Below, in pieces: positions 22,801 through 35,749 of a stretch of 64,000 nt of DNA. This stretch comes from Oscheius tipulae. Taxonomy: Eukaryota > Nematoda > Chromadorea > Rhabditida > Rhabditidae. Position 1 is the stretch's first letter. The number at the start of each line of letters is the position of its first letter. Under the pieces are notes generated by a model. It saw only the letters and a program-made list of their open reading frames with translations. It did no database searches and was not told the origin of the DNA. Both the position numbers and the translations under genes were made by a program. Location of the stretch: the NCBI GenBank assembly GCA_037178975.1, contig JASJZH010000006.1:3596001-3660000 (forward strand), read 5' to 3'.

Positions 22801-25800
22801 AGTGGATCTGGTTTGCTAACGAACTGATTTTCGGCGCAATATAACTCAATTGCTTAGGGAGAACGAGAGCTTCAAAGAGGCAATCGGCTGTCTAAAAAGC
22901 TGTCGGCCGTTCCCTCCACCTGCATTCCTAAATAGGTGTTCGCATATGTCCAATCTCGGCATTCCACTCTGTCCGCTGAGAAGCAAAACAGACGATAAAC
23001 AGGCCGAGCGATATGGCTGAACGGTCCCGAAGAATTGTTCTTCTCCAGATGTGCCCTCTAACAACGCTGCGAACAAGGCCATAGAACTAAGTGGCTTTCG
23101 AAAAACAGGAGGCGAAGGACAGATGCCTCAAATTCGAGACGGGATATATGCGAACAGGATGGAGACCCTATGTTAATTTATTCACTGAACGAATAGAACC
23201 AGCGTGTCATGCGTGAAGCTGGGCCACCAAACACACGACTATGCATAACGCCTTTCGGCTATTAGCAGTCAACCGCTTGTTAACGGGCCAGGTTTGGCTA
23301 TTCAAACGTCGGGAAGCGTGACAACAATGGCAGTTGTTGCCAAGGTTTAGTGTTCGTGTGCGGAATCCGTTCGCCTTTCAATAACAATAAAATTAGGCAT
23401 ACTCACCTGGCTTTCCTAAGGTCAGGTGGGCGTCCGTTCCGAAGGAATTTAAAGGACGTCTGCTGAAAATCCATTATAAACCTTTGAGGGTCAGAATTTT
23501 ACTTTTACAGCGCTTCAAAAGATCAATCAATTTGCCTCGTTTTTTGCCGCTTTGATAAGATACTGCCCAGTGAAGTGAAAACAATATATTGTAATCGTAC
23601 AAGGTCCAAACTATTTTTTAAATGTCTTGCTAGATTTTACTAGTTGTTTATTGGCTCAGTATCGCTCGTTTTACAACTTCCACTTCAAAGATAAAACTGG
23701 CCTGTTTCCATTCTGGCTATCGTCGCTCATTCGGGAAGGAGAGGGCACCATTCGGAAACTGCCTGTTGAGCTCAGATTGCGATTGACGTCAACAACGGCA
23801 GAATCTGCAACCACAATTAGCTTCGTTTCAAAGGAGCACTTACTGCGGAAGGTATTGGTTACGTTTATTTTGGGCACAACAGGGATGTCAAACTTTTTGG
23901 CCTTCCTCTCCTGAGAATGCCCAAACGTTTGCATCATCGGTCCCATTGAGATTCGGCTCGACATATTGCCAATGACTGGAAAACATCGGTTATAAAAGCA
24001 GATTCTCGCTTTCAATACCGCTCATTCTGCGAACCGTGGCAACTTTCTTGCGATTTGGTCGCATAGTCGCTGATTTGATAAATTCATCGTGTTCAATATG
24101 CTTTCTCGGTCTCGGAAGCGACATGCTGGAACGATTCGAGTTGGAACAAAAGATAGAAAGGAGAAGAAAAGGAGGACACGTTATCAGCGCACGGCGAGAA
24201 TGGCAAAAGAAAAGTTAAGCAGATGACACATTTGACAATTGAATCGCGATCGCGGCGATCCTGTAAAGAAAACGACCAGAGGAAGAAGAAGAAGACGTTA
24301 AAAATAAGGCTGACAATATCCGGGATCAATGTGCGCGAGACCTTGTCGCATATAGATATTAGTGCCTACGGTTGTCATTAGCGCATACGGCCAAGGTCAG
24401 TTTTAGAGATGACCTCAGCATATGGACTTTTGGAAAAGTGGGAAGTTCGGGAAATCAGAGAAAGCGTACTGCCATCAAATGGCTGGGTTTGCTTTACGGA
24501 TATTCTCTGTGGGAATGTCTTAGACGGAATACATTAAATGGGGAAGAACGATGGGATAGCTATACTCGGCTGACCTGTAGGAGCAAAAAAATGCGTAATA
24601 AAGGGAGACGAGCCGATTGTTGTGGATGAGACATTAGGCGCTGGTGTAGGGCGCGGCACATCTGCTCCTACCGTCATATACAAAGAGACACTTGGCGCGC
24701 ACGGAAATCCAAGGACCCAAGGACATGCTGTCCGTCTATCAGTGGTTTCCAGCTGCGCGGCAACCCTTTGACCAGTGATTTGAATAAATTACGCTTCATG
24801 AGCTGTATGGACTCCATTTGGACAACACATACAACAACGCTGCAAGAGTGGAAATCGAGATCGGAATTAGTGCAGGCGGGTACGCAAAATCGTCGCCGTC
24901 TAAATGGCCCTGAGTAATGTGCTTTTTGGAACGGCATATGATGCCGATCCTCGTAGTAAATGCTCCCTAGGCTGTGCTGTCTCTAAGAACAACTCGGCCA
25001 CTTCCGATGCATCGGAATTGAGCCCTTAGAGCGAAATAGGAATAAGAGAACACCGCGCCAAAGATTACTAATTGCTAAGTTAACGAATCTGGGAGGATGT
25101 CTCAAGGACGCCATTTGAGATTTTAAGTAAATAGCAGCCATGGGAAGATGAGGAAAGTTGGAAATCGGCGAGATTCGGCTGACTGCGCATAAGTGCATGA
25201 TAAAAGCAGAAGTAAGAGGATTGTCGGCTATTGACCACCAGCCCCTTAACAGGTTTCCAAACACAAACTGAATTTGTTTGAGAGAAAACAGTCTGTGAGT
25301 CACAGAATAGCGGAAAGTCTACTTCAAACAAGACAAGAGAATATGGGAAATGAATGATTGGCTAAAAGAGGCGCGCAATCATGTGTGGTAGCGGGTGCCA
25401 TCCACCCCGCCCTACCGAAATTTATGACGACCAGCGAAACCTCAGTTGAGATGGTATCTCTACTGGCTTGGCATTAGAGCAGCAGTGATCCTGCCGTAAA
25501 AGGTTAGACTTCGGACCGATGATTGATTTTTTGAACATGACTAAAGGGTTTCTGAGATACGGTAGATATCTTTGGAAACAGCTCGTTTTTGCCCGGTTTG
25601 CTTGCCACGGTTCGCAGACTTTTTACAGTGACCAACCTGATTGAGGACGTTCCACAATCTTGACAGCTGACGGATCAAACAACCCACTTCTCGAGTTGGC
25701 CTTCTGTCCAAAAATTACTCCCTTATTCTTTCCGTCTTTAGCAGCACGGTCGATTATCTGTAACATGACGATTAATAAACAGATTAACCCTTTGCGATAC

Positions 25801-28800
25801 TGTAGTAATAGCACAGCGTATGTAACTCTTACATTGTCTCTTCGTGCGTTTCCAACATCTCCATATACAGTTTTCGGTCTCTCTTTGGGCGACTCGCCAT
25901 TGTTACGAGGCTTCTTACGCCAGAAGACCATTCTATAGCTCACGGTTAATTAACTAATAAAGTATAAGAAGTCTATGAGAAATCGCAATGCGGCATCTAA
26001 TATATTGAAAAGTTGTCAGCAAAGGCATGAGAGGCAAAAGATGGATGGAGTGGTCAGCGCCGCTGCGGGGGTAAGGAAAAGAGCACCGCTTCTGACTCAG
26101 CTCCAGAGAGCGTCGACTCTCAAAATAACGCAAGGTAATAGCAAAGGGATCGGGTCGCCGGCCAAATTTCGACATAAAGAGAAAGGACTTTTTTTCCTAA
26201 ACATGCAAAAGATCAAAAAAGGTTATGTAGTCATAGATGAAGATGTTTCTAATTGACATGCACCCAAGTGGATATTCAATCCAAAACAAACGTATTAGGT
26301 TTTTAATTGGCGGCAATTAGTATGCACAGGAGTTCTCATTCGTATACAATTTGCTAAGATAGGGTAATTGCGGACAGCCGGTATGTATCAAACGAGGAAA
26401 GAGTGACAACTGAACGCTATGGTAAACGCATTGTTGTAACCAAGGGCAAACACTGAAGATGGCCGTTAACCAGAGGCAAAAGCAAATTTTATGACAGGAA
26501 CACGAGAATACCATGAGAGAGGTCAAAACTGGAACAAGAAGTGTTTCCTGATAGGACCAAGAGCGATGCTAAATGGAGCCAGACTAATGGAGAAAAAGAA
26601 GCGTCGCCCATGTTTTGTCTAGCCTGACCCTAGCACAAAAGAATTATTTGCTTTTGGCGAAATCCGCCACTATATCAGGAGATTCGTTGTTGACTTTTAC
26701 CGGAAATATGCGACCAGGTTACGTCCAGCTACGAGGGCCGCAATCTGAAGCATCGTGGATACTACGAGCGAAACAATGACTTTCGCATACGACTCGGTCG
26801 CCGTAGGGGACAGCTTTATGAGCCACACAGAATGGGACGTGGGCTGACCAGATGGAAAAGACAAAAGTGCATGTACTAGTTTATTACACTAGCGTGAAAT
26901 ATGTAGTTAGTGAAAGTAAAAATACGTGGAAGTCTATAGACTAAAAAGCGAGGCATGGAGCTGGACGCCGACTCATGGACAAGAAACCGTTAAGAAGCTT
27001 TGCACCCAATCTCGCGATAAAAAGGGTCAGGGTGTGGGAAAGATTGCTTAGAAGTTTTGACGTTTGTGCACTCGATGACACTTATCATGGGAGAGATCTG
27101 CGTGTCATACGCATAGCATGCCATGAGAAATAAGGTAATCTGACTTTTTTAAAGGCCTCAAGTATCGCATCGAAAACGTAACTAAACAGCTTGAATAGGA
27201 GGTGGGACACAATTTTAAGAGTTCTGTAAAAGAATAGTGTTCGTGTCGGATTAAGCTCATTATAAAGAAATTAATTGGAAGGACGCTTTCGTCTTAGTAA
27301 ACCTTGTTATATCTATTTCAGGGGTCAAATTCGCATCTCTGAAACGTCAGGAATGATTTGAGTCGAAACGACTGCACTATCAAGCCAGAACACATATGCT
27401 GAGCGCGCCTTTATAAACAAACACAGACTATGATTCAAGGAAGAGCTCAAAATGGAACTAGCAAGAGAGTGAAAAGAGTACTCATGCGAAACTCCTCCCA
27501 GTACGGAAAAAAATATCGAAACCATCCCAGGTGGATCGAAAAAACGATGCAGATGGGCTGCAGCTGTGGGAGAGAGTAGAATCCATTTCGCTAAGCCCAT
27601 TTATTGGAGTCCAAAAATGGGTGGAAGACTCATTGCTAATCTAGTTGACTTGGGCGCAAAAAAGTAGGATTAGCAGGGAGCGATAGGATGGAGAGAGTCT
27701 AAGACAAGGGTCATTGTTTTTGGGGGAGAGACATGACCGGCGGGCAGAAAGCCAAATGGAAGCAGGTAGGCTGAGAATCAAGTAATTATGACATCAATGC
27801 CCGCAACGCATCCGAACTGACACTGCCTGAATGCGCAACGAACTGTGCTCTGACAGCCACCACCCCCAGAGGCCATCTGCTCCTACCAGCCACGTTAGAC
27901 GTATTGCTCTAGGGAAGGTTGAACCATTTGAAAACCGGACAACTGACAGATGGGAGGTTTTCAGCTGGGCATTGTGAGTAAGATCAAAGTTTTTCGAACT
28001 TTCCAGGTAAATAATTCAAACTGGAATAGGCTCCCTGACCAAAAATATATGTAAAGATGGCAAACGCCGCTAACCATAAATCTTCAAAGCTCATCACCAT
28101 GCGGATACATTCGAGTCCTATACAGGGTTCCGCTATGGGGTCTACAATATATAGTGGCACATCGTTCAGTGAATATCATACAATAGAGTTTTTCACTCAC
28201 AGAAACGAGAATGTCTTGATCGTTTACACTTTTTTCAACACGACATAGATTCCGCCAAAAGTTCTATTTTAAATATTGAGAACTAACTCACCCAGATAAG
28301 GTCCCCTTTGCTGAAAGAAAGCTCGTCAGCTCGAACACCCAAATGATCGCGTAGAGCTTCTCCGTAGGTGAATTTTTTGTGTTCTGTAAAATGTATATTT
28401 GGGTTGAAAGAGCGGCTTTCAAAGAGTTCGCAATCAAGGCAGACCGGAAACTGAAGTATACTGCGAACAGACACCGCAGACTTCCTTGAAGCTAACACAT
28501 ACTTGTTTGTTTGAAATGGTTTCCCACAGGAAAAGGAGAGGAAAGCAAGCAGCTAGTCGAGAGAGAAAACCTGCTGCCGATGGTGATATGTCTAGGTGTG
28601 ACAATGGGCACAAATGTATTCCTAATGCGATTTAGACTGGAAATAAACAAACTTTTTAACCATGGCCAGCATTAGGACAAATAAAGATGCAATGACTTGT
28701 TGACTGCAGGGTATGAGTGCATGATGAATAGAAGCGCAAGAATTGTCCGACTCGCACAGAATGTCAACGCAAATACGACTCATGATGGGAAAGGTTGTAG

Positions 28801-31800
28801 GGCTCTCCTGGGTATATCAATCAATACCGCTCTGGCTATGAAGCAATATATTAGAGGAATATGGTGCCAGAATCTCGAGACAATGCGGTAAAGAGGCGAG
28901 AACATCTGGGTTCCCTCTCTCAGTGAGGTCAGCTGGAATGCGCGTGCAACGAGCCAAACCTTCAAGGACAAGTGATAAAAAAGGATCATTAGTCTTTCGT
29001 ATATCTTACGTAGTAGTTAAATTTTTATATAAAAACGGGGTCATTAAAAACTTCACAAGTATAACGATTCATAATACGAAATAAATGCCTTCTTTGCGAT
29101 GGGCACTACAATTACGATTAAATTAACCCGCGCTAACTAAAACAGGCGCTAAAAGTAGCAGATTGTTTTGCGGATGTGAGAAACACATAATTGCTAATTT
29201 GAATGGTTGCGTGTATGTTATTGCTACCAAATATATAAATGTTTAGACTAATGAATGAATCTGCCGCGCAGTAAATCTCTTGTCGAGGCCAGATTGTCCA
29301 AGCATGTATTTATTAGTATTGACCGCAATACGCTTAAGCTTTTGGCTTAAAAGTGAAAATTATAGCTTGCGGAACGGCGAGATATCAACCGATGATAGGC
29401 AACACCTGTGAAGCTATAAATCAACGCCATGCGGAGATGTGGCAGATTAGTGAGACAAATTGAAAGATTGCATTGCGAGATATCGCAACAGGGAGGTGAA
29501 GGTGGAAATTGAGGCATTGTGGTATAGGGAAAGCTGGAAGGAAGCAGGAACTATCACGGAAAGCCGTCAACTGCCACACAAAATAACCATCAGGGAAGAG
29601 AAGGTCGCTCGCGAGGTGCTAGCACCTTTAGCGAAATTCCCAGCCGGTCACGCTCATTCTAGCTGATAATCCTGGATGTTTTGGCAACTAGAGAAGGAAA
29701 GTGGCTGACTGGTTGTCACATTATCCCGATGAGGTTCTGGTGGTACGAGAGGCCGAACACATAATGGAATGAGCTTGTGCGCGCTAAGCTCGTAGCACAA
29801 AAGGATTAAGGCGCCAGAAGATGGTCATCGATTGCTTGTATTAAAGAAATAATATGTCAAGTGAAGATGACAGGTGCCCATCCAGTTATATAATGGCTGG
29901 TTAGGAGCAGGAACATTTCATCGCAAGAACACTTGTACAACTGATGCGAAAGTAGAGAACAAGTAGAGCTGCTCGTCAAAAGATTTAAACCATCGTCTTC
30001 GTCGGCAGCGACTTTCTTCTACGTAGCGAAACATCTCATATAACTTGAAATAGTTCAAAGACTTTTTTAAAATGCCGCTGCTCTACCCTGTACGACAGAC
30101 AAAGAGTCGAGAGCGTGCTAGGAGTGACGCCAGCGGCCGCCAGACAGTCACAAAGCCTTCCAGGGTCGCCGACAGAAAACACCTGGCCCGGGGGTAAAAA
30201 ACTGCACTATTACAAGTTTATTTGTGCTAGACGAATGCAACGTTGCGTGTTATATGAGGCGGAAAATAATGAGACGCAGTGGGAGACCACCGTGTTGTGA
30301 TATTTGGGGCGCATTGGCGCCCAAGACGAAGATAATAACACATGTAGGCTGTTGTGAGAACTACATTTGGCGCACGGCTGAATCACTTGTAGTAGTAGGT
30401 TGCAAGCAAAAAAGTTTCTAACAAAAGGTGTGTACCACACAATGGGGGTCCAGGTCTGTTGGCTTATGCAACTGTTGCACACTCGGTTACGGCAATTGAC
30501 CTAGGACGCAACAAAAACTGGGGCAGTAGCTCGTAAATTATGTGTGAAAGTCAATCTAAAAGAAGCAACGTTGCGGTTAAGACAAATGCGCCAGCTGTGC
30601 CAAAGAACAGCAGGTACATCAAGATTGATGGGCATTGAGGGACAAATCGGTGGCAGCCATTCAAAATTCCGGTGGTCATAAATCCTCAGCCGTTTTCTGA
30701 TGACAATCACATGGAATTGTCAAGAAGAGCGCGCCAAGTGGGAGCTATTTTGCTAATCCGGTCGATGGATGATTGGGCAAAGCTCAGTGCCAAGCATACG
30801 AGACGATCAAACACAAGAACCGGCAGAGCTTTCGCGGATATTACAAGAGCACAACACGAAGGCTTCAAGTGTAGCTGAGCAACGAAGGTAATTATGGGAT
30901 AGAGAATAGCGAGAAGATCTATAATGAGCATCTGCAACAGTATTTGTAGGATTAGTCAGCCATCAGAACAGATGGCAAAATCAGGTACGAGGCTTTGATT
31001 CAGGATGGTCCGTGCTGTAGCTGAGGGGACTACATATGTCAAAAAGAGCCCTCGTTAATGACCGATGCGGATCTGTCAGAGCGGCATCCCCAAAGGAAAC
31101 CAGAAGGCACACCTCAACGGGGTCAACAAGTGTAATTATAACGTAGAGTGATCAGATTGCTCTTTAAGATGACTTACCTTTGAGCAGGAACTTGATCTCT
31201 CCAATTGTGATTGGATTTTTGTGAGCATTCCTTTTCGCTACTTCCTGAGCAGTGTGTCCGTGAGCCGTCACTAAAGTCACATCCACTCCGGCCTAAATCT
31301 TTGTATTAAATAAAAAAATTAGACATTACATGGAGAAGAAAGCGAACAACTTGTCCTTTACCACTTCCAGCTGCTTCGTGAAGAGCCGATCCCATCGAAG
31401 TTGTATGGTTGATGTCCCATCCTGCTTCCAATAGTCTAAACACAATCTAAACGGATGTTTTCTGTGAGAAACGAATGAAATTACATGAGTATGTCCGTTT
31501 CTTGCAGCAAGGTGGAGCGCTGATGCTGTATGGCTGTTGCCAGCTTTTTTTAAAGATGGAAAATCCACTCCGCAGTGGAGCATGCATTCAACCATCTACA
31601 GATCTATTAGTACTGCTCATTCTGTCAATCTAACCTTATCCTGACCATATTCACAGGCCAGATCGAATGGCGTTTTACCATTCTTATCAATAGAACAAAT
31701 ATCGGCACGATAATACACGAGCAGGTGGAACTGTAAGCCCATTATTGCCAGAGTTGATAGGTAGCCTACCGCTTCTAGTATACCTTCCTGACAGGCGATG

Positions 31801-32202
31801 TGACATGCCGAGGTTCCAGCAAAATCGACACAGTCTGCATTAGCACCGTGTCTCAAAAGAATGGAAGCGATTTCTGTTGAGTTTTGCTCCATAGCATAGT
31901 GAAGAGCTGATCTTCCTAAATCAGAAGTTGTGTTAGAAATTGTGCGAACAAGCCTTTGCCGTCTTCTTCGTCTACCCAAACATTCTTGCTCTCAAGAAGA
32001 GCCTGCGCCATGACAGCATTGCCCATTTGGACTGCTGTATGAAGTGCTGTTCCACTGTAATTTTGGGGCTGTTTAAGTGATCATGATTCACATACTTTTC
32101 TTGTTCGTCTGTGGTGGCTTTTCGCTGGATGCTGAGCAAATCTAAAACTACGTATTGTTTTCAACAACCCTATGCACTTGGACACCAGTTCCTTAGTGAC
32201 AT
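19844..32202 (-). CDS. CASKIN: CASKIN-like synaptic scaffold (ankyrin-SH3-SAM-SAM)
   Basis: Twenty-three exons join without a phase conflict to 2832 nt, 943 residues. Exons run 32202-32178, 32141-32096, 32054-31960, 31915-31770, 31730-31635, 31595-31485, 31446-31330, 31292-31178, 28383-28292, 25757-25637, 23975-23678, 23462-23407, 21743-21634, 21593-21490, 21444-21239, 21194-21062, 21022-20854, 20813-20689, 20651-20468, 20431-20314, 20275-20146, 20118-20005 and 19964-19844. Residues about 15-245 are ankyrin repeats (for example GKTPFDLACEYGQDK, SALHLAARNGHTHIV, SALHEAAGSGKGQVV). Residues about 262-315 form an SH3 (ALRDHLGVRADELSFSKGDLIW, spread over two exons). A Ser-rich linker leads to tandem SAM domains (LDKLSMSEYLSLFFTQGYDL; LPEYIDTFYSQRY). 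Proline-rich segments follow, then a C-terminal IGSMLDSLTAELDDMLE motif like the conserved Caskin tail. Animal Caskins link receptors such as LAR to the presynaptic cytoskeleton. The start Met (MSLRNWCP) is the least certain part. Confidence 0.85.
21744..31177 (-). other. Large introns of the Caskin-like gene
   Basis: Most of this interval is intron: about 1.9 kb (21744-23406), 1.7 kb (23976-25636), 2.5 kb (25758-28291) and 2.8 kb (28384-31177). Apart from the coding exons listed for the gene and the alternative start exon, I found no convincing nested gene, transposon or long repeat. Short ORFs on both strands lack domains. Confidence 0.4.
25833..25931 (-). CDS. CASKIN: Alternative internal first exon of the Caskin-like gene
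   Basis: Inside the intron between the two SH3 exons, a 99-nt open exon starts with ATG at 25931 immediately behind a CTATAG acceptor and ends at an AAT/gtaaga donor. It encodes 33 residues beginning MVFWRKKPRNNGE. Its end is phase 0, exactly as required by the next exon at 25757. The normal upstream SH3 exon cannot splice into it in frame, so it reads as a separate, probably trans-spliced start. The resulting isoform would lack the ankyrin repeats and the first half of the SH3 and keep the SAM domains and tail. Confidence 0.5.
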
Positions 32203-35200
32203 TGAAACTGATGGTCACTGCGCGCCACACCCTATGGACCGCGTCACACGCCGTTGTATAACTATTGTTTTTCACACTGACCTGATATGCTTGAGGAAAA
32301 TCGTCGTAAAATTCTTCGACCCGACATCTCGACTACTTCATCTACAAGAAAACGATAAAGTTTGTGAAACGTGTGTAAACAACAAGGATGAGAAGGGGAG
32401 AAGTGGTCAGAAAAAGGAGCGGCTGTCGAATAGGTGTGGGACAATACATCAATTATGGTCAGTGCTGCGCCAGATTAACACAATAGGAGGTCCATGAACT
32501 ACCATTGTGAGCTGAGGTACCGCCAAAAAGGTTCGAGAGTAAACAGGTGAAAAATTTATGGACAGTCCGTAAAGAAGAGTCGCGCAATTGATACACTGCG
32601 GAATGAGGCGATGATCTAGATCGCAACAATGTTTAAATACGGCTGCTACCTAACGGCAAACATGGAATACTGAGCCTTAATTCAGCTCGCAATGAGAAAT
32701 GTTTACGAGAGGACACACTGTCCGACGTATTGCGGTCCGTCAAGGCAAACCGAGACTTCCTTTCATTCAGCCATCCCCGAGGGCAGGTTCTGGTTATTAA
32801 AATGACAGTTGGTCTAGTTTGAGGAAAATGCCTTAACTTATCTTACACATTGACGAGAACAATGGAAGTTATCAGACTGTAGATAAAAAGAGGTAGAGGC
32901 AGAAGTCAATGGCATTAGATGGACAACATGCAGTGCTGAATTAATCAGAGCGGTCCTTGTATATCAGAAGGAAAGCAAACAGCGCGCTTACGTTAACGAG
33001 CGGCCTGTCTTAGACCACACAACTGTATGTGCTCTTTCAATATCTCGCCTGGATCAATGCAAAGACAAACAATTTCGCTATAGAGCAACATCGGAAATTG
33101 TATGCATCTTCCCGTCTGTCACTAACTTTTAACCAGGACAAAAGGCAAAATGAGCTCATAAGTCGTTGCGGACAGTGTCACAAGATCCCATGCATCTATG
33201 CAAAAAGGCCGCGGTGGCCCTTCGGCGACAACATGGATCAAGCCTTTGTAATTTTGTCCGGCTAACTGCTGGACAAAGCTCTTGGAAAGGTCAAGCAATA
33301 AAAAGTTTTTTAGACTTCTCCAAAGCTATTCGGAAGAAATGCGTGAATAGTGGCTGTTAGATTTTGGCGAGACATGAATCAAATTATGTGATAAAGTGTC
33401 TCGGAAAACTGGAGAGTGTTTTCGCTCCGTTGGACAGTGGCCTGGAATTCGGTGGCAGTTTTGTGCGTGCTTTCGCGAAGAGCCCACAGAATCGCGCTCA
33501 AGTGCTCAAATAGCAGCAAAAAAGAAGAGTCCACTAAAGTGCTGAACAGGAAACCTTTGAAAACAATGAGCTCTTCTACGACGACACTGACGCAAGCAGT
33601 AGTACAATAGTTACGCCAAGTGAGTGTACATATTATATGGAACAAGAGGTAGAGTCCTGCGCAGAAAGTGACTTGGTGAAAGATGTACGATTAAGTGATC
33701 AGTGTAGAAAGTTTCTTTAAACTCTTACCGATTAGGAAGGAGAGAGACATTGCGTCAAGGACCAACTGGTGGCCGACAAGACGATGGATAGTTCAATCCG
33801 CTAATCGTAAATAATAGGTGTACTCTCCCCGCCGAAATAATCTGCAAATCGCAGTCGCGAGATCTTCACATATATACTCATATGTGAAGCCTGCTGAACA
33901 TGATGGAATTACAAACTCTGAAAAGTACTGTTTTCCAAATCATCTATTCACGTCATCTCTCTACTGTTGAAAGCCTCTCATTTGTAAATCCTTTAAAAAG
34001 TACAAAAATGTGACATGCTATGTTAAGTGAAAGAATCAGGTCAACCTTCGATGAGCTCCAGAACTTTGATTCTTCAGAAGAAAGGCCAATAAACTACAAA
34101 ACAGACGACTGGTTTGAGGAGTGAGCACGGACGAGCAACTTTATCTCTGATATTTGACTAGTTTATAAAATTACACTTAAAAACGGCTTGTTTTTTCTGA
34201 CTTCCAAGAGTTCTAACATAACTTCGATGAAGGGCTTCGCATTGAAGGTATGCTACCTTTCAAAGCAACAGGACCCTGGAAAAGCTTGACCTTATCAGCT
34301 GAAAATCTAAATTTAAAGCACGAGCAGGTAAGTGGGATTATCGGATAATTTGCTGAATACAAATTATCTAAAGTTAGAAGCTCTCGTCAATAACACCTTT
34401 ACCAAGTCAGCCAACGTGCTCTCTACCAGCGCTGGGTGCCAGACCTACTCTCACAATTCGCCTTTTTGTTTCCAAGTTTGCCTCTTTTTAAAATTGACAC
34501 AGTCACATACCCAAACTTTAGCCTATTTTTTACATGTGGTTTTGTTGTGATTATTCGGATGAGTGCACTTTTTAACTCGTGACATCCTTTCAACTTGATT
34601 AAACATCAAAGAGTGCAATGCTTTCCGGCTCACTTTGATTCTTTACTGGTCGTCTTTAGAACTTTGCAGGAGTGTGGAAATATTTCACTTCTAGTCTTAA
34701 GATAGGCACGGAAGGCTTAAAGTCACTTGACGTCTACTTTTCATCCATTCCGAACTGTTTTGCAGACGCGTGGGTCTCTAAACTCCTACGCGTCTGAATC
34801 AGTTTTTTGTAGAAGAATGTTTCGAAATTAAAAAGAATGCAATTTCCTGCAGTTCGCGCGCCATTTCCGAAAGTGTTTCTGGGATCAGATTCGAGTCGGC
34901 GGGCCCATAATGAGATGGCAGCCTCGTTTCCGGTGCCAGCTTTGGCCCATATAACGTGATTCGGCAAGCGACCTCTCTGTCCGCCATGATACCCCTTGGC
35001 GTGGTTCCAGCCGTCGGCGAGCCGCCTCAGCAGTATTTGATTGTAAGTGTCCTTTGCATAACACCGTTGCATCTTTCCATAAACAAGTATTCTTCTGGCC
35101 CCCAAAGTATAATTACTCCTGGCACGCGTAACCTCCACATTCGTTGCAAACATCTTCCATCATTTTTTGCATATCCAGGACGCGTCTTAATCAAGGCAAT

Positions 35201-35749
35201 GAGTTGAAGAAGTCAGAAGACATAGTGGTGCTCTTCCTTGTATCGCAGCCCTTATTTGCCGCGGTGACGGCGTCTGGTTTCATCAAGCGTTTCAGGATTG
35301 TCGCGTGGCCGAATTGCGGTGTGTGAGAGCACTACACGTCGTCTCATATTGCCATTTTGGGCAGTCACGTTCCATTTATGTAGTCAGCTTCTGTAGCATC
35401 TTCATTTTCCGGGCCAACAAAGCGCCCCTAAAAGTTCAGGGTCGAATTAAAGAAATTGAAGTCCGTCATCGTTGAGTCAACAGAGCAATAATTGACGCAA
35501 AGTTGGAGCCATAGGACGACATCAGCAAGCGAGAACCACATGTGAACACCTCTGATTCCGGCCGGCGGCCCTGAGTCGCAAGTCAAACATGTTCAGCCTC
35601 CTCCGCATTTAATTCGGCTATTGATTACAAATAGTATCACTATCTGCTACCATTTCTCGCTCCTCTCCCTCAATTGCTCCCATTCCATCCACCCACCTCC
35701 AACCCATGATTCAACAGCAAATACGCACTCTTTGCAGGTATTTCTCAAC
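32203..35749. other. Intergenic 3.5 kb between divergent genes
   Basis: It separates the start of the Caskin-like gene (-) from the start of the second GPCR (+), so it should contain both promoters. A 139-codon reverse ORF (35153-34734) has no recognisable domain. The stretch also contains a perfect inverted repeat at 33864-33889. Confidence 0.4.
33864..33889. repeat. Perfect 10-bp inverted repeat
   Basis: CTTCACATAT and ATATGTGAAG are separated by six bases, so the strand can fold into a ten-pair hairpin. It lies in the intergenic region upstream of both divergent genes. Role unknown; it may be chance. Confidence 0.5.

Noticed and set aside
17829-32202. Operon of the Caskin-like gene and methyltransferase
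   Set aside because: Same strand and a trans-splice-type acceptor, but the 660-nt gap is long and no U-rich spacer was recognised; unproven.
34734-35153. 139-codon reverse ORF
   Set aside because: No domain, no splice context and the forward strand is also open; not supported as a gene.
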